From Tenacibaculum haliotis (lineage in GTDB: Bacteria > Bacteroidota > Bacteroidia > Flavobacteriales > Flavobacteriaceae), in the NCBI RefSeq assembly GCF_025215075.1, contig NZ_JAOBTH010000028.1, positions 186,001 to 250,000 of the forward strand: 64,000 bases of DNA, read 5' to 3'. Below, in pieces: positions 35,066-45,390 of the stretch (the first letter of the stretch is position 1; every line of letters begins with the position of its first letter). The translations under genes were made by a program, and so were the position numbers. Under the pieces are notes generated by a model. It was not told where the DNA came from. It was given only the letters and a program-made list of their open reading frames with translations, and made no database searches.

Positions 35066-36712
35066 ATGAGTAAGAAATCAATTTTTAGTATTTTATTTTT
35101 TCTAATTAGTTTTAGTCTTTTAGCACAAACATCTTTGTTTGACCACTCTAAAACCTTTACAAAACAAGACTCTTTACGAGGATCTATTACTCCTGAAAGA
35201 GTTTGGTGGAATTTAACCTATTATCATTTAGATATTACGGTAAATCCGGATAAAAAATTTATCAACGGAAAAAATACCGTGCAGTACAAAGTTTTAAAAC
35301 CTCATAATGTTTTACAAATTGATTTGCAGGCTCCTTTAAAAATTACCAAAGTCATCCAAAACGGAAAAAAATTAAAAGTAATTTCAGATGGAAATGCTCA
35401 TTTTATTCAGTTAAAAGCAATTCAAAAAACTGGAAGTATAAATTCGTTAGATGTGTATTATGAGGGACATCCGAAAGTTGCAAAAAACGCTCCTTGGGAT
35501 GGTGGATTTTCATGGAAAAAAGACAATAACGGAAATCATTTTGCAGCAACTTCTTGCCAAGGTTTAGGCGCAAGTGTTTGGTGGCCAAATAAAGACCACA
35601 TGTATGACGAAGTAGATAGTATGGCGATTAGCGTGCGTGTTCCTAAAAATTTAATGAATATTTCTAACGGAAAATTACGCAAAACCGAACATCATAAAGA
35701 CAACACTACAACGTATCATTGGTTTGTAAATAATCCGATTAATAATTACGGAGTAAATGTAAATATTGGTGACTATGTACATTTTTCTGAAAAATATAAT
35801 GGTGAAGATGGTGGATTAGATATGGATTATTATGTGTTGCGTGATAATTTAGAAAAAGCAAAAAAGCAATTTAAAGATGCGCCAAAAATGATGAAAGCTT
35901 TTGAGCATTGGTTTGGAAAATATCCTTTTTATGAAGACGGATTTAAACTTGTAGAAGCTCCGTATTTAGGAATGGAACACCAAAGTTCTGTTACCTACGG
36001 CAATAAATATATGAACGGATACTTAGGTAGAGATTTATCTGGAACTGGTTGGGGTTTAAAATTCGATTTTATTATTATTCACGAATCGGGGCACGAGTGG
36101 TTTGCTAATAATATTACCAATATTGACATTGCCGATATGTGGATTCATGAAAGTTTTACTGCCTATTCTGAAAACCTGTTTTTAGATTATTACTACGGTA
36201 AAAAAGCATCAAAAGAATATGTTATTGGAACTCGTAGAAGTATTCAGAACGACATTCCTATTATTGGACAATATAACGTAAACAGCGAAGGCTCTGGAGA
36301 TATGTATTACAAAGGCGCAAACATGCTACATACTATTAGAACTTTAATCGATAATGATAAAAAATGGCGACAAATTTTACGCGGATTAAACAAAGTCTTT
36401 TATCACAAAACAGTAAATACCAAACAAGTTGAAAACTATATTTCACAACAATCCGGAATTGATTTAACCAAAGTTTTTGATCAATATTTACGTACCGTTA
36501 AAATCCCGGTTTTTGAATATAAAATAAAAAACAACCAACTTTCTTATCGTTGGAACAATGTTGTTGCTGATTTTAATATGCCTTTAACTATTTTAGTTGA
36601 TAGTAAAAAACAACAGTTAAATCCGACTGAAAAATGGCAAACAACATCAATTAATTCTAATACAATTAAAATTGATGAAAATTTTTATGTTGATAATAAA
36701 GAAGTAGAATAA
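35066..36712 (+). CDS. Exported M1 family metallopeptidase
   Basis: Zinc aminopeptidase of 548 residues with a signal peptide (MSKKSIFSILFFLISFSLLAQ). The zinc site is complete: H339-E340-x-x-H343 (HESGHEW) and E362 in WIHESFTAY. The N-terminal beta saddle domain has the substrate region YLGMEHQSS, a variant of the usual GAMEN motif. It is shorter than full M1 enzymes because the helical C-terminal domain is reduced, which is common in Flavobacteriia. It should trim peptides outside the cytoplasm. Confidence 0.93.
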   Translation: MSKKSIFSILFFLISFSLLAQTSLFDHSKTFTKQDSLRGSITPERVWWNLTYYHLDITVNPDKKFINGKNTVQYKVLKPHNVLQIDLQAPLKITKVIQNGKKLKVISDGNAHFIQLKAIQKTGSINSLDVYYEGHPKVAKNAPWDGGFSWKKDNNGNHFAATSCQGLGASVWWPNKDHMYDEVDSMAISVRVPKNLMNISNGKLRKTEHHKDNTTTYHWFVNNPINNYGVNVNIGDYVHFSEKYNGEDGGLDMDYYVLRDNLEKAKKQFKDAPKMMKAFEHWFGKYPFYEDGFKLVEAPYLGMEHQSSVTYGNKYMNGYLGRDLSGTGWGLKFDFIIIHESGHEWFANNITNIDIADMWIHESFTAYSENLFLDYYYGKKASKEYVIGTRRSIQNDIPIIGQYNVNSEGSGDMYYKGANMLHTIRTLIDNDKKWRQILRGLNKVFYHKTVNTKQVENYISQQSGIDLTKVFDQYLRTVKIPVFEYKIKNNQLSYRWNNVVADFNMPLTILVDSKKQQLNPTEKWQTTSINSNTIKIDENFYVDNKEVE

Positions 36713-36756
36713 TTGTTTTTTATATGTAATTTATAAAACATAAGCAACGGTATAAA

Positions 36757-37861
36757 ATGAAGAAAATTTTACAAATTTATAGTATAATTATAGTTATCAC
36801 TTCTTTTGCCGCTTGTAAAACACAAAACCGAACAGATCAACTAAAAAAAAAAGAACAAAGAGATTGTTACTCTTAACAACATATACCCTATTAAAAAAGT
36901 AGATACGATACAATCTACTAATGCCCCTTCAAAAATTACACGCAAAATTAGGAAAGATCTAAAAGGAAATTTATTATTTGCCGCATATAAAAACATCATT
37001 AAATATGATGGAGTCTCGTTTACAAATATCAAAACACAAGAAAGCTTCGCTTCTTATGATGCTTTTGATGTTTGGCAAGATAAAAATGAAACTATTTGGG
37101 TTGCTAGCACTCATTTTGGTGTATTTCAATATCCTAAATCTACAGTACTCAAAGCAAATAAAAAATCGTTTAACCATTTTACCACAAAAAATGGACTTGC
37201 CCATAACAGAACTATGTGTATTTACGAAGATATGGCTGGTGGAATTTGGGTTGGTACTGAAGGAGGAATAAGTTATTTCAACGGAAAAACACCTCCTAAC
37301 AAACAAATAATTACTCGTAATTTCACTGTAAAAAATGGACTTACAAGCAACAGTATTAATACAATTCTAGAAGATAAAACAGGTAAAATATGGGTTGGTA
37401 CTAGAGGAACGTTAGCCATATACAATCCTTTAATTAAACTTAATTCTGGCAAAGTATCTTTTACAGAAGTAACTGATTACAAAGGCAAAACCTTTAAGAA
37501 TATTTGGGCTATTTTAGAAGATAAAAATGGTACTATTTGGTTAGGCGGACAATATGGACTTTGGCGTTACAGTGGTAATTCATTTACTAAACTAGCATCA
37601 ACAAATATTACTGCTATTTACGAAGATACAAAAGAAAATATTTGGTTTACCCATGGCGCTTCTAACAATCAAAAAGCTGGACTTTCTCGTTACAACAAAA
37701 AATCATTATTAAACAAGAAACCAAAAGCTACGCAAATATTTAGTGATAACGGAATGCTTTTTGGTATAAATGAAGATAAAAATAATGCCATTTGGGTTGG
37801 GAAATTAAATGGAGTATTTCGGTATAGCAAAAAGTCGGTTAGTTTCTTTAAAAATAATTAG
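36757..37861 (+). pseudogene. Two-component-regulator propeller lipoprotein, split by a poly-A frameshift
   Basis: The ATG at 36757 starts a lipoprotein signal (ITSFAAC lipobox), but the frame stops at TAA 36874-36876. If one A is removed from the A10 tract at 36843-36852, the frame runs on without a stop to 37861. The rest (a Met at 37214 is internal) is a beta propeller of the type seen in hybrid two-component sensors, with repeated units such as GGIWVGTEGG, GKIWVGTRG, GTIWLGGQYG, NIWFTHG and AIWVGKLNG. Without the repair no exported protein is made. It may be a phase-variable surface lipoprotein, a dying gene or a sequencing error. It follows the M1 peptidase gene. Confidence 0.8.
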
Positions 37862-38060
37862 AGGTTATTAGATAGTTACTACTATTTTTAATAATCAAAC
37901 AATTATCAATAACTTCATTAGCTGCTTTCGTTCAAATTTATTTTGACCTCAGTAATACTCAACAGACAATATATATTAAAAATTCATTAACTGAATAAGC
38001 ATGATATTTTGATAAGGTGGTATTCTAGCCCTCTTAAGAACGATACTTATTTAACGTAAA

Positions 38061-38104
38061 AACAACCAAAAAACACTTGTTTTATTAAGGCTTTTTGGTT
38101 GTTA
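38061..38104 (-). terminator. Intrinsic terminator after the HAD phosphatase gene
   Basis: Stem aacaaccaaaaa / tttttggttgtt around an AT-rich loop. It lies 35 bp past the minus-strand stop; the rest of 37862-38138 shows nothing else clear. Confidence 0.65.
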
Positions 38105-38138
38105 ATCTTATTTTAAAAAAGATTATGATCAAGCAAAA

Positions 38139-38801
38139 TTAAACAACATCTTTTACTTTATTATATTTAATTTCAGCATAATCAGAAATCACTTTTTGAG
38201 CTAACGAATAATCTTGAGCCTTAGAGTGCTCACTCTTATAAGCTACACAATAAATTCCACCATCGTAGGCTGCTTTAATTCCGTTTGTAGAATCTTCAAT
38301 CACCAAACATTCTTTTTTATCAAACCCAGCAATTTCAGCTGCTTTTATAAAAATTTCAGGGTGCGGTTTTGAAGCTTTTAAATCCGCCCCACTAATTTTG
38401 CCTTTAAAATATTGATTCAAATCAAATTTATTAAAAACATTATTTATCGTAACCATAGATGCCGACGATGCCAAAACTAACGTAACTCCGTTTGTATAAT
38501 AATCTTTAATTAATTCTAAAACCCCATCTAACAACTGTAAATCGTTATCCTCAGAAAAAAAGAGTTCTTTAAAAAAAGCTCTTTTATAGGCAACTAATTC
38601 AGTTGCGGCTAATGAGAGTTTAAATTTAACTACTAAATCGTTACAAATATCTATAGTAGATTGCCCTGTGTATGCATTATATTGTTCTTGAGAAACCTTA
38701 ATACCTACTTTTTTAAACATTAAAAAATATGCTTGTTTGTGTAACGGTTCGGTGTCTACAATTACACCATCCATATCAAATAAAACTGCTTTTAAAGCCA
38801 T
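38139..38801 (-). CDS. HAD family phosphatase, beta-phosphoglucomutase-like
   Basis: A 220-residue hydrolase of HAD subfamily IA. Motif I FDMDGVIVDTEP has nucleophile D9 and acid D11; a helical cap follows (about 15-85); motif II is VLASSAS, motif III the lysine in ADLKASKPHPEIF, and motif IV VIEDSTNGIKAA. The pattern is that of sugar-phosphate phosphatases and beta-phosphoglucomutases. The exact substrate is unknown. Confidence 0.92.
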   Translation of the reverse strand: MALKAVLFDMDGVIVDTEPLHKQAYFLMFKKVGIKVSQEQYNAYTGQSTIDICNDLVVKFKLSLAATELVAYKRAFFKELFFSEDNDLQLLDGVLELIKDYYTNGVTLVLASSASMVTINNVFNKFDLNQYFKGKISGADLKASKPHPEIFIKAAEIAGFDKKECLVIEDSTNGIKAAYDGGIYCVAYKSEHSKAQDYSLAQKVISDYAEIKYNKVKDVV

Positions 38802-38857
38802 TGTTTTTAGTTTGTGTTATGCGTACAAAAATAGGTAATTGACTTTAGAGAACCCTA

Positions 38858-39484
38858 TTATTTTTTCTCGCATTTCTTCAATACTTCTTCTGCCCTTTTC
38901 AGCAAAAATGTAGGGTAAAACTTTACTGTCATTTTTTCTTCTTTACTTAAAGCAATCGCTTTTTTTACATCTTTACAAAAAGGTGCTATAGACTGACCGA
39001 AAAAACGAGCTGCACCTATGTCATTTTCTGCCTTACTAAATATTACCCTCGGATTATTAGGCGCTATTTTTAATGCTTTTGCATACAAAGCTGTATTTTT
39101 CATAGACATTGACATTCCGTATTTTTGACCATCAAAAACTATATAAGCTGTATTTAAAAGTGCTTGTGTAATTAATATTTCAGGGTTATTCGGAGAATTT
39201 AATGCCGCCAAATCTATAAACTCTTGTGCTTTTGTTAATTTTGATTTTAATTTATTTTCATCTTTTATTTGAAAACTTTCTAATATTTGAACCGTTGCTG
39301 CATAAAATGGCGGTAACCAATTTTCTTTTTCAGCATTAGAGATTCGCTCAAATAACTGTCCTGCTTCGGCACTCTTATTTGCACTCCAAAATTCAAAAGC
39401 TTTGGTCATTCCTTTTTCATATTCACTTTGTGCTGATAAATTTACTGCAAGTACTAATGCGATTAACGTAATTACTTTTTTCAT
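38858..39484 (-). CDS. Exported TPR-like protein
   Basis: A 208-residue protein with a signal peptide (MKKVITLIALVLAVNLSAQ). The mature part is helical with tetratricopeptide-like units (GMTKAFEFWSANKSAEAGQLF, LTKAQEFIDLAALNSPNNPE, ALYAKALKIAPNNPRV). No catalytic motif is seen. It sits just downstream of the TonB receptor gene on the same strand, 122 bp away, and could belong to the same function. Proteins of this kind in Flavobacteriia are annotated only as hypothetical. Confidence 0.82.
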   Translation of the reverse strand: MKKVITLIALVLAVNLSAQSEYEKGMTKAFEFWSANKSAEAGQLFERISNAEKENWLPPFYAATVQILESFQIKDENKLKSKLTKAQEFIDLAALNSPNNPEILITQALLNTAYIVFDGQKYGMSMSMKNTALYAKALKIAPNNPRVIFSKAENDIGAARFFGQSIAPFCKDVKKAIALSKEEKMTVKFYPTFLLKRAEEVLKKCEKK

Positions 39485-39606
39485 GTTTCTTATTTTTGAT
39501 TGATTTTTATTTTACTCTTTATTGATACTTCAAATATCTCTACTTTCTAACGTATTCCATAAAAAAGGAAACCGAGTTGTAACTTTTTACAGCTGAATTG
39601 TTATGC

Positions 39607-41763
39607 TTATAAATTATCTAATTGATTATCTTTTTTATTATCACTAATTGTCCAAAAGAAACCTACAAAGAAAAATCTATCTGCATTTGGTGTAATTGCT
39701 TGTCTATTAAAAACACCATTCATATTAGGCGTGTTTTTATAGTTATATCCAAATACATTTTCGGTTCCTAAAACGTTGTTTACTGAGAAGTACAGTATTT
39801 TTTGTTGACTAATTAAATACGCCCAGTTTACACTTACCGAATTATAATTTTTTGTTTTATCATTTAAAAATCCAACTTTATTAGGATTAGTATAATTTCT
39901 ACCAGAAGCAAAATTATAACTCAACCCTACCTGACTTTTCCAATCCTTAATAAAATGTTTTGCTACTACCGATAAATTATGTGCTGACGCAAAATTTGGA
40001 GTAGTCTTTGTTGGATAGTTTTTATAATCTCTTTCCGTGTCTAAAAACGAATATGAAATCCAATAATCCGTGTTTTTTATACTTTTATTATCTCTCCAAA
40101 ATACATCTATTCCTTTTGCAAAACCTGCTCCTAAATTTGAATAATTAGATGTTGGTAAAGCTAAATTTGTATCATACTTTACTAAATCTTGATACTTTTT
40201 ATAATATGCTTCTACTCTAAAAATCTGTTTGCTTTTTACATATTGATAATTAGCTATAAAATGCGACGTGTTTTCGGCTTTAAAATCAGTATTGAATTTT
40301 AAATAATCATTTTTAGGATTTTGAAAAAAGCGTCCATAAGCAAATGAAAACTGTGCGTTTTTTCCTGATTTATAAGCAATAGAAGCTCTTGGTGAAATCG
40401 TAAACTCATTTAATAATTCAGAGTATTCACCACGAACACCAATTTTAGATGCCAATTCTTTTGAGAAAAATATATCAGCCTCAACATAGCTTCCTAAAAT
40501 ATTATTATCAAATCCATACTCTAACTTCGGATTACCTACACTCTTATAATTTTCATTAAAATCAGTAACAAAATATTCTGCTCCAAAATTTAATTTAAAT
40601 CGATTCGAAAAACGTTTTTTCAATGCAACTTTAAAATGTGCAGAATTCTCATCATCTGTAACCTTATCTTCTATAATTTTAATATCTGAATGGTCGTTCG
40701 TAAAACTTACACCTGTTGCAATTTTCCATCCATCACCAAAATTATTTTTATATGAAGTATTAAAATATAAGTTTCGGTTTGTTAATCCAAAGCGCAAACC
40801 ATCCGCATAATTTATATCATCTTGCGTTAAATCTAAATCAGAATAACTAAAGGCTCCATAAATTTTTAACATTGATTCGTTTTTAAACTTAAAACGATAT
40901 ACCGCTTCACCACTCATGGCTTGCACTGGTTTATGCCAAGTATTTCTATCTGGAAAAGCAGCTTGATATGGTGCTAAATTTACATACGATGCGTTTACAC
41001 TTAAAGAGTTTTTACCAAAAATCTGAGTATTACCAACACCCAAACCAACCGTCATAAAAGACAAATCTGTTTTTTCTTCAACAGCCTCATCTGTTGTATT
41101 TAACAACAATACACCCGACAATGCTTGTCCGTATTCCGCAGAATAACCTCCTGTAGAAAAAGTAATTCCTTTAAATAAAAAAGGAGAAAATCGTCCGCGA
41201 GAAGGTATATTATTTGCTGATGGTGAATATGGTGTAAACACTCGAATTCCATCTACAAAAATTTGCGTTTCTTCAGCTTCTCCTCCACGTACAAAAAGTC
41301 GCCCATCTTCATCTACTTTTGATGTTCCTGGTAAAGTTTGTAAAGCACCTACAAAATCGCCCAATGCGCTTGCTGTTGTTACCACATCTAACGGTTTTAA
41401 AGCGGTTACTTTTGCATTATCACCAGCTTCAAAAGTTCCTGCGTTAATGGTTACCGCATCTAATGTATTTACATCATCTCGTAACTTAATTTTTAAGTTA
41501 TTCAATAAAGAAACATTTGCTGTTTTTGAAAATGTTTCGAAAGATATAAAAGAAACGATTAGCGTTTTTATCCCTTTTCTTGAAGTTGAAAAAGAAAAAT
41601 TCCCTTTAATATCTGTTGAAGCTCCATCATAAGTTCCGTCTAAATATACATTTGCTCCTTCAATCGGATTTCCTTTTTTATCTGTTACTTTTCCTGAAAT
41701 AATTGTTTGCGCAACCACATAACCTTGAATTAGTAAGCATAAAATAAATAATAATTGTTTCAT
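39607..41763 (-). CDS. TonB-dependent receptor with carboxypeptidase-like N-terminus
   Basis: Outer-membrane active-transport protein of 718 residues. The ATG at 41763 places the signal peptide (MKQLLFILCLLIQGYVVAQ) first. A CarboxypepD_reg-like domain follows (TIISGKVTDKKGNPIEGANV), then the plug (LKPLDVVTTASALGDF, LFVRGGEAEETQIFVDGI) and the beta barrel to the end. No SusD-like partner is nearby, so a polysaccharide role is less likely than metal, siderophore or small-molecule uptake; the substrate is unknown. Confidence 0.92.
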   Translation of the reverse strand: MKQLLFILCLLIQGYVVAQTIISGKVTDKKGNPIEGANVYLDGTYDGASTDIKGNFSFSTSRKGIKTLIVSFISFETFSKTANVSLLNNLKIKLRDDVNTLDAVTINAGTFEAGDNAKVTALKPLDVVTTASALGDFVGALQTLPGTSKVDEDGRLFVRGGEAEETQIFVDGIRVFTPYSPSANNIPSRGRFSPFLFKGITFSTGGYSAEYGQALSGVLLLNTTDEAVEEKTDLSFMTVGLGVGNTQIFGKNSLSVNASYVNLAPYQAAFPDRNTWHKPVQAMSGEAVYRFKFKNESMLKIYGAFSYSDLDLTQDDINYADGLRFGLTNRNLYFNTSYKNNFGDGWKIATGVSFTNDHSDIKIIEDKVTDDENSAHFKVALKKRFSNRFKLNFGAEYFVTDFNENYKSVGNPKLEYGFDNNILGSYVEADIFFSKELASKIGVRGEYSELLNEFTISPRASIAYKSGKNAQFSFAYGRFFQNPKNDYLKFNTDFKAENTSHFIANYQYVKSKQIFRVEAYYKKYQDLVKYDTNLALPTSNYSNLGAGFAKGIDVFWRDNKSIKNTDYWISYSFLDTERDYKNYPTKTTPNFASAHNLSVVAKHFIKDWKSQVGLSYNFASGRNYTNPNKVGFLNDKTKNYNSVSVNWAYLISQQKILYFSVNNVLGTENVFGYNYKNTPNMNGVFNRQAITPNADRFFFVGFFWTISDNKKDNQLDNL

Positions 41764-41997
41764 TTTTTTTGTTATTTGATAGTACAAAATTGCTTTCTTT
41801 TTAAAACTTAACATAAAAAGACACACTCAACTGTATAAATTTAATGACGAACTGTTTTCTACCACAAAATTAATTACTACACCTTTTTTATATTTACCTA
41901 ATCTTGCCATCTTCTTTACAAATCTTGCTAAATTTTAAGTCAAAATAGCTTAAAACATTTCATAAAACTGTATTTTTACATAGTCTAAAAAATCATA

Positions 41998-42645
41998 ATG
42001 TCACACGATTTAAGCGATTATAGAAAATCATACGAAAAACAGGAACTTTTAAAGGAAAACTGCCCTGAAAACCCGATTGAATTATTTAGAAACTGGTTTA
42101 TAATAGCCGATAATTCTGATATGGTATATGAAACTAATGCGATGACCATTTCATCAATAGGTTTAGATGGTTTTCCGAAGAGTAGGATTGTATTATTAAA
42201 AAAATATACTTGGGAAGGCTTTATCTTTTACACGAATTATAATTCAGAAAAAGGAAAAGCAATTTTAAAGAACAATAATGTGTGTCTTTCTTTTTTTTGG
42301 GCTGGTTTAGAACAGCAAATAATTATAAAAGGAAAGGCTGAGAAATTATCAGAAAATTTATCTGATGGATATTTTGAATCTAGACCTGATGGAAGTAAGC
42401 TTGGTGCTTGGGCATCAAACCAAAGTGAAGTTGTTGTGTCTCGTGAAATACTTGACAAACAATTAAAAAACACCACTGATAAATTTAAAGGAAAAGAAAT
42501 TACACGTCCATCACATTGGGGTGGTTTTTTAGTAAAACCTATTTCGATTGAATTTTGGCAAGGTCGCCCTAATAGAATGCATGATAGAATTCGATATACT
42601 TTAGAAAAAGATTTTTCTTGGAAACTTGAACGTTTGGCTCCTTAG
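41998..42645 (+). CDS. pdxH: Pyridoxamine 5'-phosphate oxidase
   Basis: FMN enzyme making pyridoxal phosphate, the active vitamin B6. The 215 residues match the family: RIVLLKKYTWEGFIFYTNYNSEKG, the FMN-binding stretch LSFFWAGLEQQIIIKG, SRPDGSKLGAWASNQSEV, and the C-terminal WQGRPNRMHDRIRY that seals the substrate pocket. The start MSHDLSDYRKSYEK is typical of Flavobacteriia. It opens a plus-strand run with sixA and Ppx/GppA. Confidence 0.97.
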   Translation: MSHDLSDYRKSYEKQELLKENCPENPIELFRNWFIIADNSDMVYETNAMTISSIGLDGFPKSRIVLLKKYTWEGFIFYTNYNSEKGKAILKNNNVCLSFFWAGLEQQIIIKGKAEKLSENLSDGYFESRPDGSKLGAWASNQSEVVVSREILDKQLKNTTDKFKGKEITRPSHWGGFLVKPISIEFWQGRPNRMHDRIRYTLEKDFSWKLERLAP

Positions 42646-42675
42646 TTTTATATTTACAAAGCTTTAAAAAAATAA

Positions 42676-43164
42676 ATGAAAACACTATATATTGTTCGTC
42701 ATGCAAAATCTTCTTGGAAATACGAAGGTGTAGATGATATTGATAGACCGCTAAAAGAACGTGGTATTAAAGATGCTCACTTTTTATCTAAACATCTATC
42801 AAAAAAAATTAAAAGACCAGATGTATTTGTGTCTAGTAGTGCAAATAGAGCTTTACATACGGCTGTTATTTTTTGCGAAAACTTTAAATATCCACTTTCT
42901 AACCTGAAAATAAAACGTCAATTATACAGTTTTAGTGATGGGTACTTGGTTAAAACAGTAAAAGCATTAGATGATAGTTTTCACAGTGCTATTATATTTA
43001 GCCACGATCATGGTATTAATAGTTTTGTTAATAAATTTGGTGATAAACCCATCGCTCACGTATCTACTTGCGGAGTTATTGGTATTCAGTTTGAAGAGAA
43101 ACATTGGAAAAATATAAAAAAAGGAAGTACAGCTTTAGTTGAATTTCCTAAAAACCATAGATAA
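42676..43164 (+). CDS. SixA-type histidine phosphatase
   Basis: A 162-residue member of the phosphoglycerate mutase superfamily. The catalytic RHAK motif starts at R8-H9 (YIVRHAKSSW); later come SSANRALHTA and the second histidine in FSHDHGIN. In E. coli SixA removes phosphate from phosphohistidine domains; the natural target here is unknown. It is 30 bp after pdxH and 11 bp before the Ppx/GppA gene. Confidence 0.9.
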   Translation: MKTLYIVRHAKSSWKYEGVDDIDRPLKERGIKDAHFLSKHLSKKIKRPDVFVSSSANRALHTAVIFCENFKYPLSNLKIKRQLYSFSDGYLVKTVKALDDSFHSAIIFSHDHGINSFVNKFGDKPIAHVSTCGVIGIQFEEKHWKNIKKGSTALVEFPKNHR

Positions 43165-43175
43165 AACTATATATT

Positions 43176-44069
43176 TTGAAAATTAAAAAATACGGTGCGA
43201 TTGATATAGGTTCGAATGCTGTAAGACTTTTAATAGCAAATGTTATTGAAGAAAAAGATAAAGAACCTCAATTTAAAAAATCCTCATTAGTTCGAGTTCC
43301 GATTCGTTTAGGTGCCGACACTTTTGTTTCAGGGGTAATTTCTGAAGAAAACACCAATCGAATGATTGATGCTATGAATGCTTTTAAATTACTCATGAAA
43401 GTTCATGGTGTTGAAAAATATAAAGCTTGTGCTACCTCAGCAATGAGAGAAGCCGAAAACGGAACAGAAGTAATAAAAACGATTTTAAAGAAAACAGATA
43501 TCGAAATTGATATCATTGATGGTAAAAAAGAAGCTGCCATTATATTTGCTACCGATTTAAATGAGTTAATAGAATCTGACTTAACCTATCTTTATGTTGA
43601 TGTTGGTGGTGGTAGTACGGAGTTTACGTTGTTCTCGAAAGGAAGAATTGTTAAATCGAAATCTTTTAAAATAGGTACCGTTCGATTGATCAATAATAAA
43701 AAATCTGAAAACAAAGCTATCTTTAAAAAAGTACAAGAATGGGTTGAAGAAAACACTCAAAGTTACAAACGTATTTCTTTAATTGGATCTGGTGGAAATA
43801 TCAATAAAATATTTAAAATGTCGGGAAGAGATATTGGTAAACCAATCTCATACATTTACTTAAATGCGCAATATCAATTCTTAAAAAAGATGAGTTATAG
43901 GGATCGAATATCTGAATTAAGTTTAAACCCTGATAGAGCCGATGTAATTGTGCCAGCAACCAAAATTTATCTTTCTGCCATGAAATGGAGTGGTGCTCGT
44001 AAAATATTTGTTCCAAAAATAGGTCTTTCAGACGGAATCATTAAAAGCCTATACCTTAACAAATTATAA
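43176..44069 (+). CDS. Ppx/GppA-family exopolyphosphatase
   Basis: A 297-residue phosphatase of the actin-like ASKHA fold. Its phosphate loops are KKYGAIDIGSNAVRLLI near the start and LYVDVGGGSTEFTLF at mid-length, then LIGSGGNINKI. The start codon is TTG at 43176, required by the family N-terminus (KIKKYGAIDIGSN). The enzyme should degrade polyphosphate or (p)ppGpp-pathway pentaphosphate. It lacks the C-terminal HD-like domain of long Ppx enzymes, as is usual here. Adjacent sixA suggests a shared transcript. Confidence 0.93.
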   Translation: MKIKKYGAIDIGSNAVRLLIANVIEEKDKEPQFKKSSLVRVPIRLGADTFVSGVISEENTNRMIDAMNAFKLLMKVHGVEKYKACATSAMREAENGTEVIKTILKKTDIEIDIIDGKKEAAIIFATDLNELIESDLTYLYVDVGGGSTEFTLFSKGRIVKSKSFKIGTVRLINNKKSENKAIFKKVQEWVEENTQSYKRISLIGSGGNINKIFKMSGRDIGKPISYIYLNAQYQFLKKMSYRDRISELSLNPDRADVIVPATKIYLSAMKWSGARKIFVPKIGLSDGIIKSLYLNKL

Positions 44070-44076
44070 AAAACAT

Positions 44077-45372
44077 TTAAAAACGATACTTCAAGCCAAT
44101 ATTTCCAAGTAATTGTTTTCCATCTCTATTCTTAGTAAGTTCTTCTGTTAAATACCCAATACTTGCTGATATATTATAATTATTATTCAACCATTTTGTT
44201 GCTCCTATAGTTGCATAATAAGAGTTTAAATTAGGGTTAGATGTTACTTGTACAAACCTTGATGATTCGTCTGGCGAAATTCCTGTTCCTAATCTAATAG
44301 ACACATAATCATCGGCACTACCATAATAGTAGCGTACATTTGCTTGGTAATTTTGTATAAAGGCATCTTTTATTTTTGGACCTATAAATGCACGCACATT
44401 TAAATAAAACTTATTTCTGTACGAAGTGGCTCCAATTACATATGAAATAAAATCATTTGTTTCGTAACTTAAATAACGAAAACCTCCTTCTATTTCTAAC
44501 CACTTTACAACTGTATAATACACAGAGGCTCTTACACCTAATTTTTGAAAAAAATCTGATTTAGAAGATGTACTCACATTAATAAAACTATATAATTTAT
44601 CTGAAAACACCGGATACGATTCTAACTCATACAGCACTGCATTATCTATAAAATGTTTGCTATACGTTACACGCGCGCCAAAAGAATGTTTACCTATAAA
44701 ATTCATATATTCTAATTGTGTAGTATGCCATGATTTTTGTGTTGGATACTCTTTCATAAAAGAAGCAATATTGTAATACACGCCTATTTGGTTGCTATTA
44801 GTTTGTTTTAGCAACAGGCGGTATCTATATTTCTGACCGTTATTTAAATGATTCTTCTCAATTTTATTTGTTAGCTTTCTTGTATTTTTTATATCCTTTA
44901 ATCGAAAGTATGCTTCTGCTTTTGATAAATCAAAATCTATATCATCTACATAAAAAACAGCTATTTCATTAACAAAATCATGTAGTATTTCTTGAGTTTG
45001 AATAAGAGATAATTGCGTTAATACCAACCTTTTATATTCTTGTGCTTTCTCAAGTGAGATAAGCTGTATTAAATCGTTTTTAGCCGTTTTTACATCGTAC
45101 AACCTTTGTGATAATCGGATACGTAAAACACGAATATCAATATATTCTGGAGCTATAACAAGTGCTTTATTTACAATTTTTATTGCTTTTTTATAATCTT
45201 TCTTTTTATATAAATTATTTGCATTATAATATAATGAATCTACATTTACTGTACGCTCTTGAGCTTGCGTAAGTGTTATACCAAAAAAGAAAAAAACAAT
45301 TATTAACTGTTTAAATACTGCACACCATTTGTTTGCTTTATTTAAATTTATAGTGCTATTTTTAATTATCAT
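44077..45372 (-). CDS. YaiO family outer-membrane beta-barrel protein with TPR N-terminus
   Basis: A 431-residue exported protein. A hydrophobic signal segment ends in TQAQ, two tetratricopeptide-like units follow (YYNANNLYKKKDYKKAIKIV onward), and from about residue 190 a beta barrel of alternating strands ends with an aromatic residue (LLGNIGLKYRF), as outer-membrane barrels do. YaiO-type barrels go with a GT2 synthase in several polysaccharide clusters (E. coli yaiO/yaiP), and here the GT2 gene is 18 bp upstream. A role in polymer export through the outer membrane is inferred. Confidence 0.88.
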   Translation of the reverse strand: MIIKNSTINLNKANKWCAVFKQLIIVFFFFGITLTQAQERTVNVDSLYYNANNLYKKKDYKKAIKIVNKALVIAPEYIDIRVLRIRLSQRLYDVKTAKNDLIQLISLEKAQEYKRLVLTQLSLIQTQEILHDFVNEIAVFYVDDIDFDLSKAEAYFRLKDIKNTRKLTNKIEKNHLNNGQKYRYRLLLKQTNSNQIGVYYNIASFMKEYPTQKSWHTTQLEYMNFIGKHSFGARVTYSKHFIDNAVLYELESYPVFSDKLYSFINVSTSSKSDFFQKLGVRASVYYTVVKWLEIEGGFRYLSYETNDFISYVIGATSYRNKFYLNVRAFIGPKIKDAFIQNYQANVRYYYGSADDYVSIRLGTGISPDESSRFVQVTSNPNLNSYYATIGATKWLNNNYNISASIGYLTEELTKNRDGKQLLGNIGLKYRF

Positions 45373-45390
45373 TATTTGAATGCTTTAATT

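Noticed and set aside
37214..37861. Separate gene starting at the ATG at 37214
   Set aside because: The frame is open and in-family from about 36845, so this Met is internal to a frameshifted lipoprotein gene.
43176..43178. A later ATG as the start of the Ppx/GppA gene
   Set aside because: It would cut off the phosphate-binding GAIDIGSN motif; TTG 43176 fits family and spacing.
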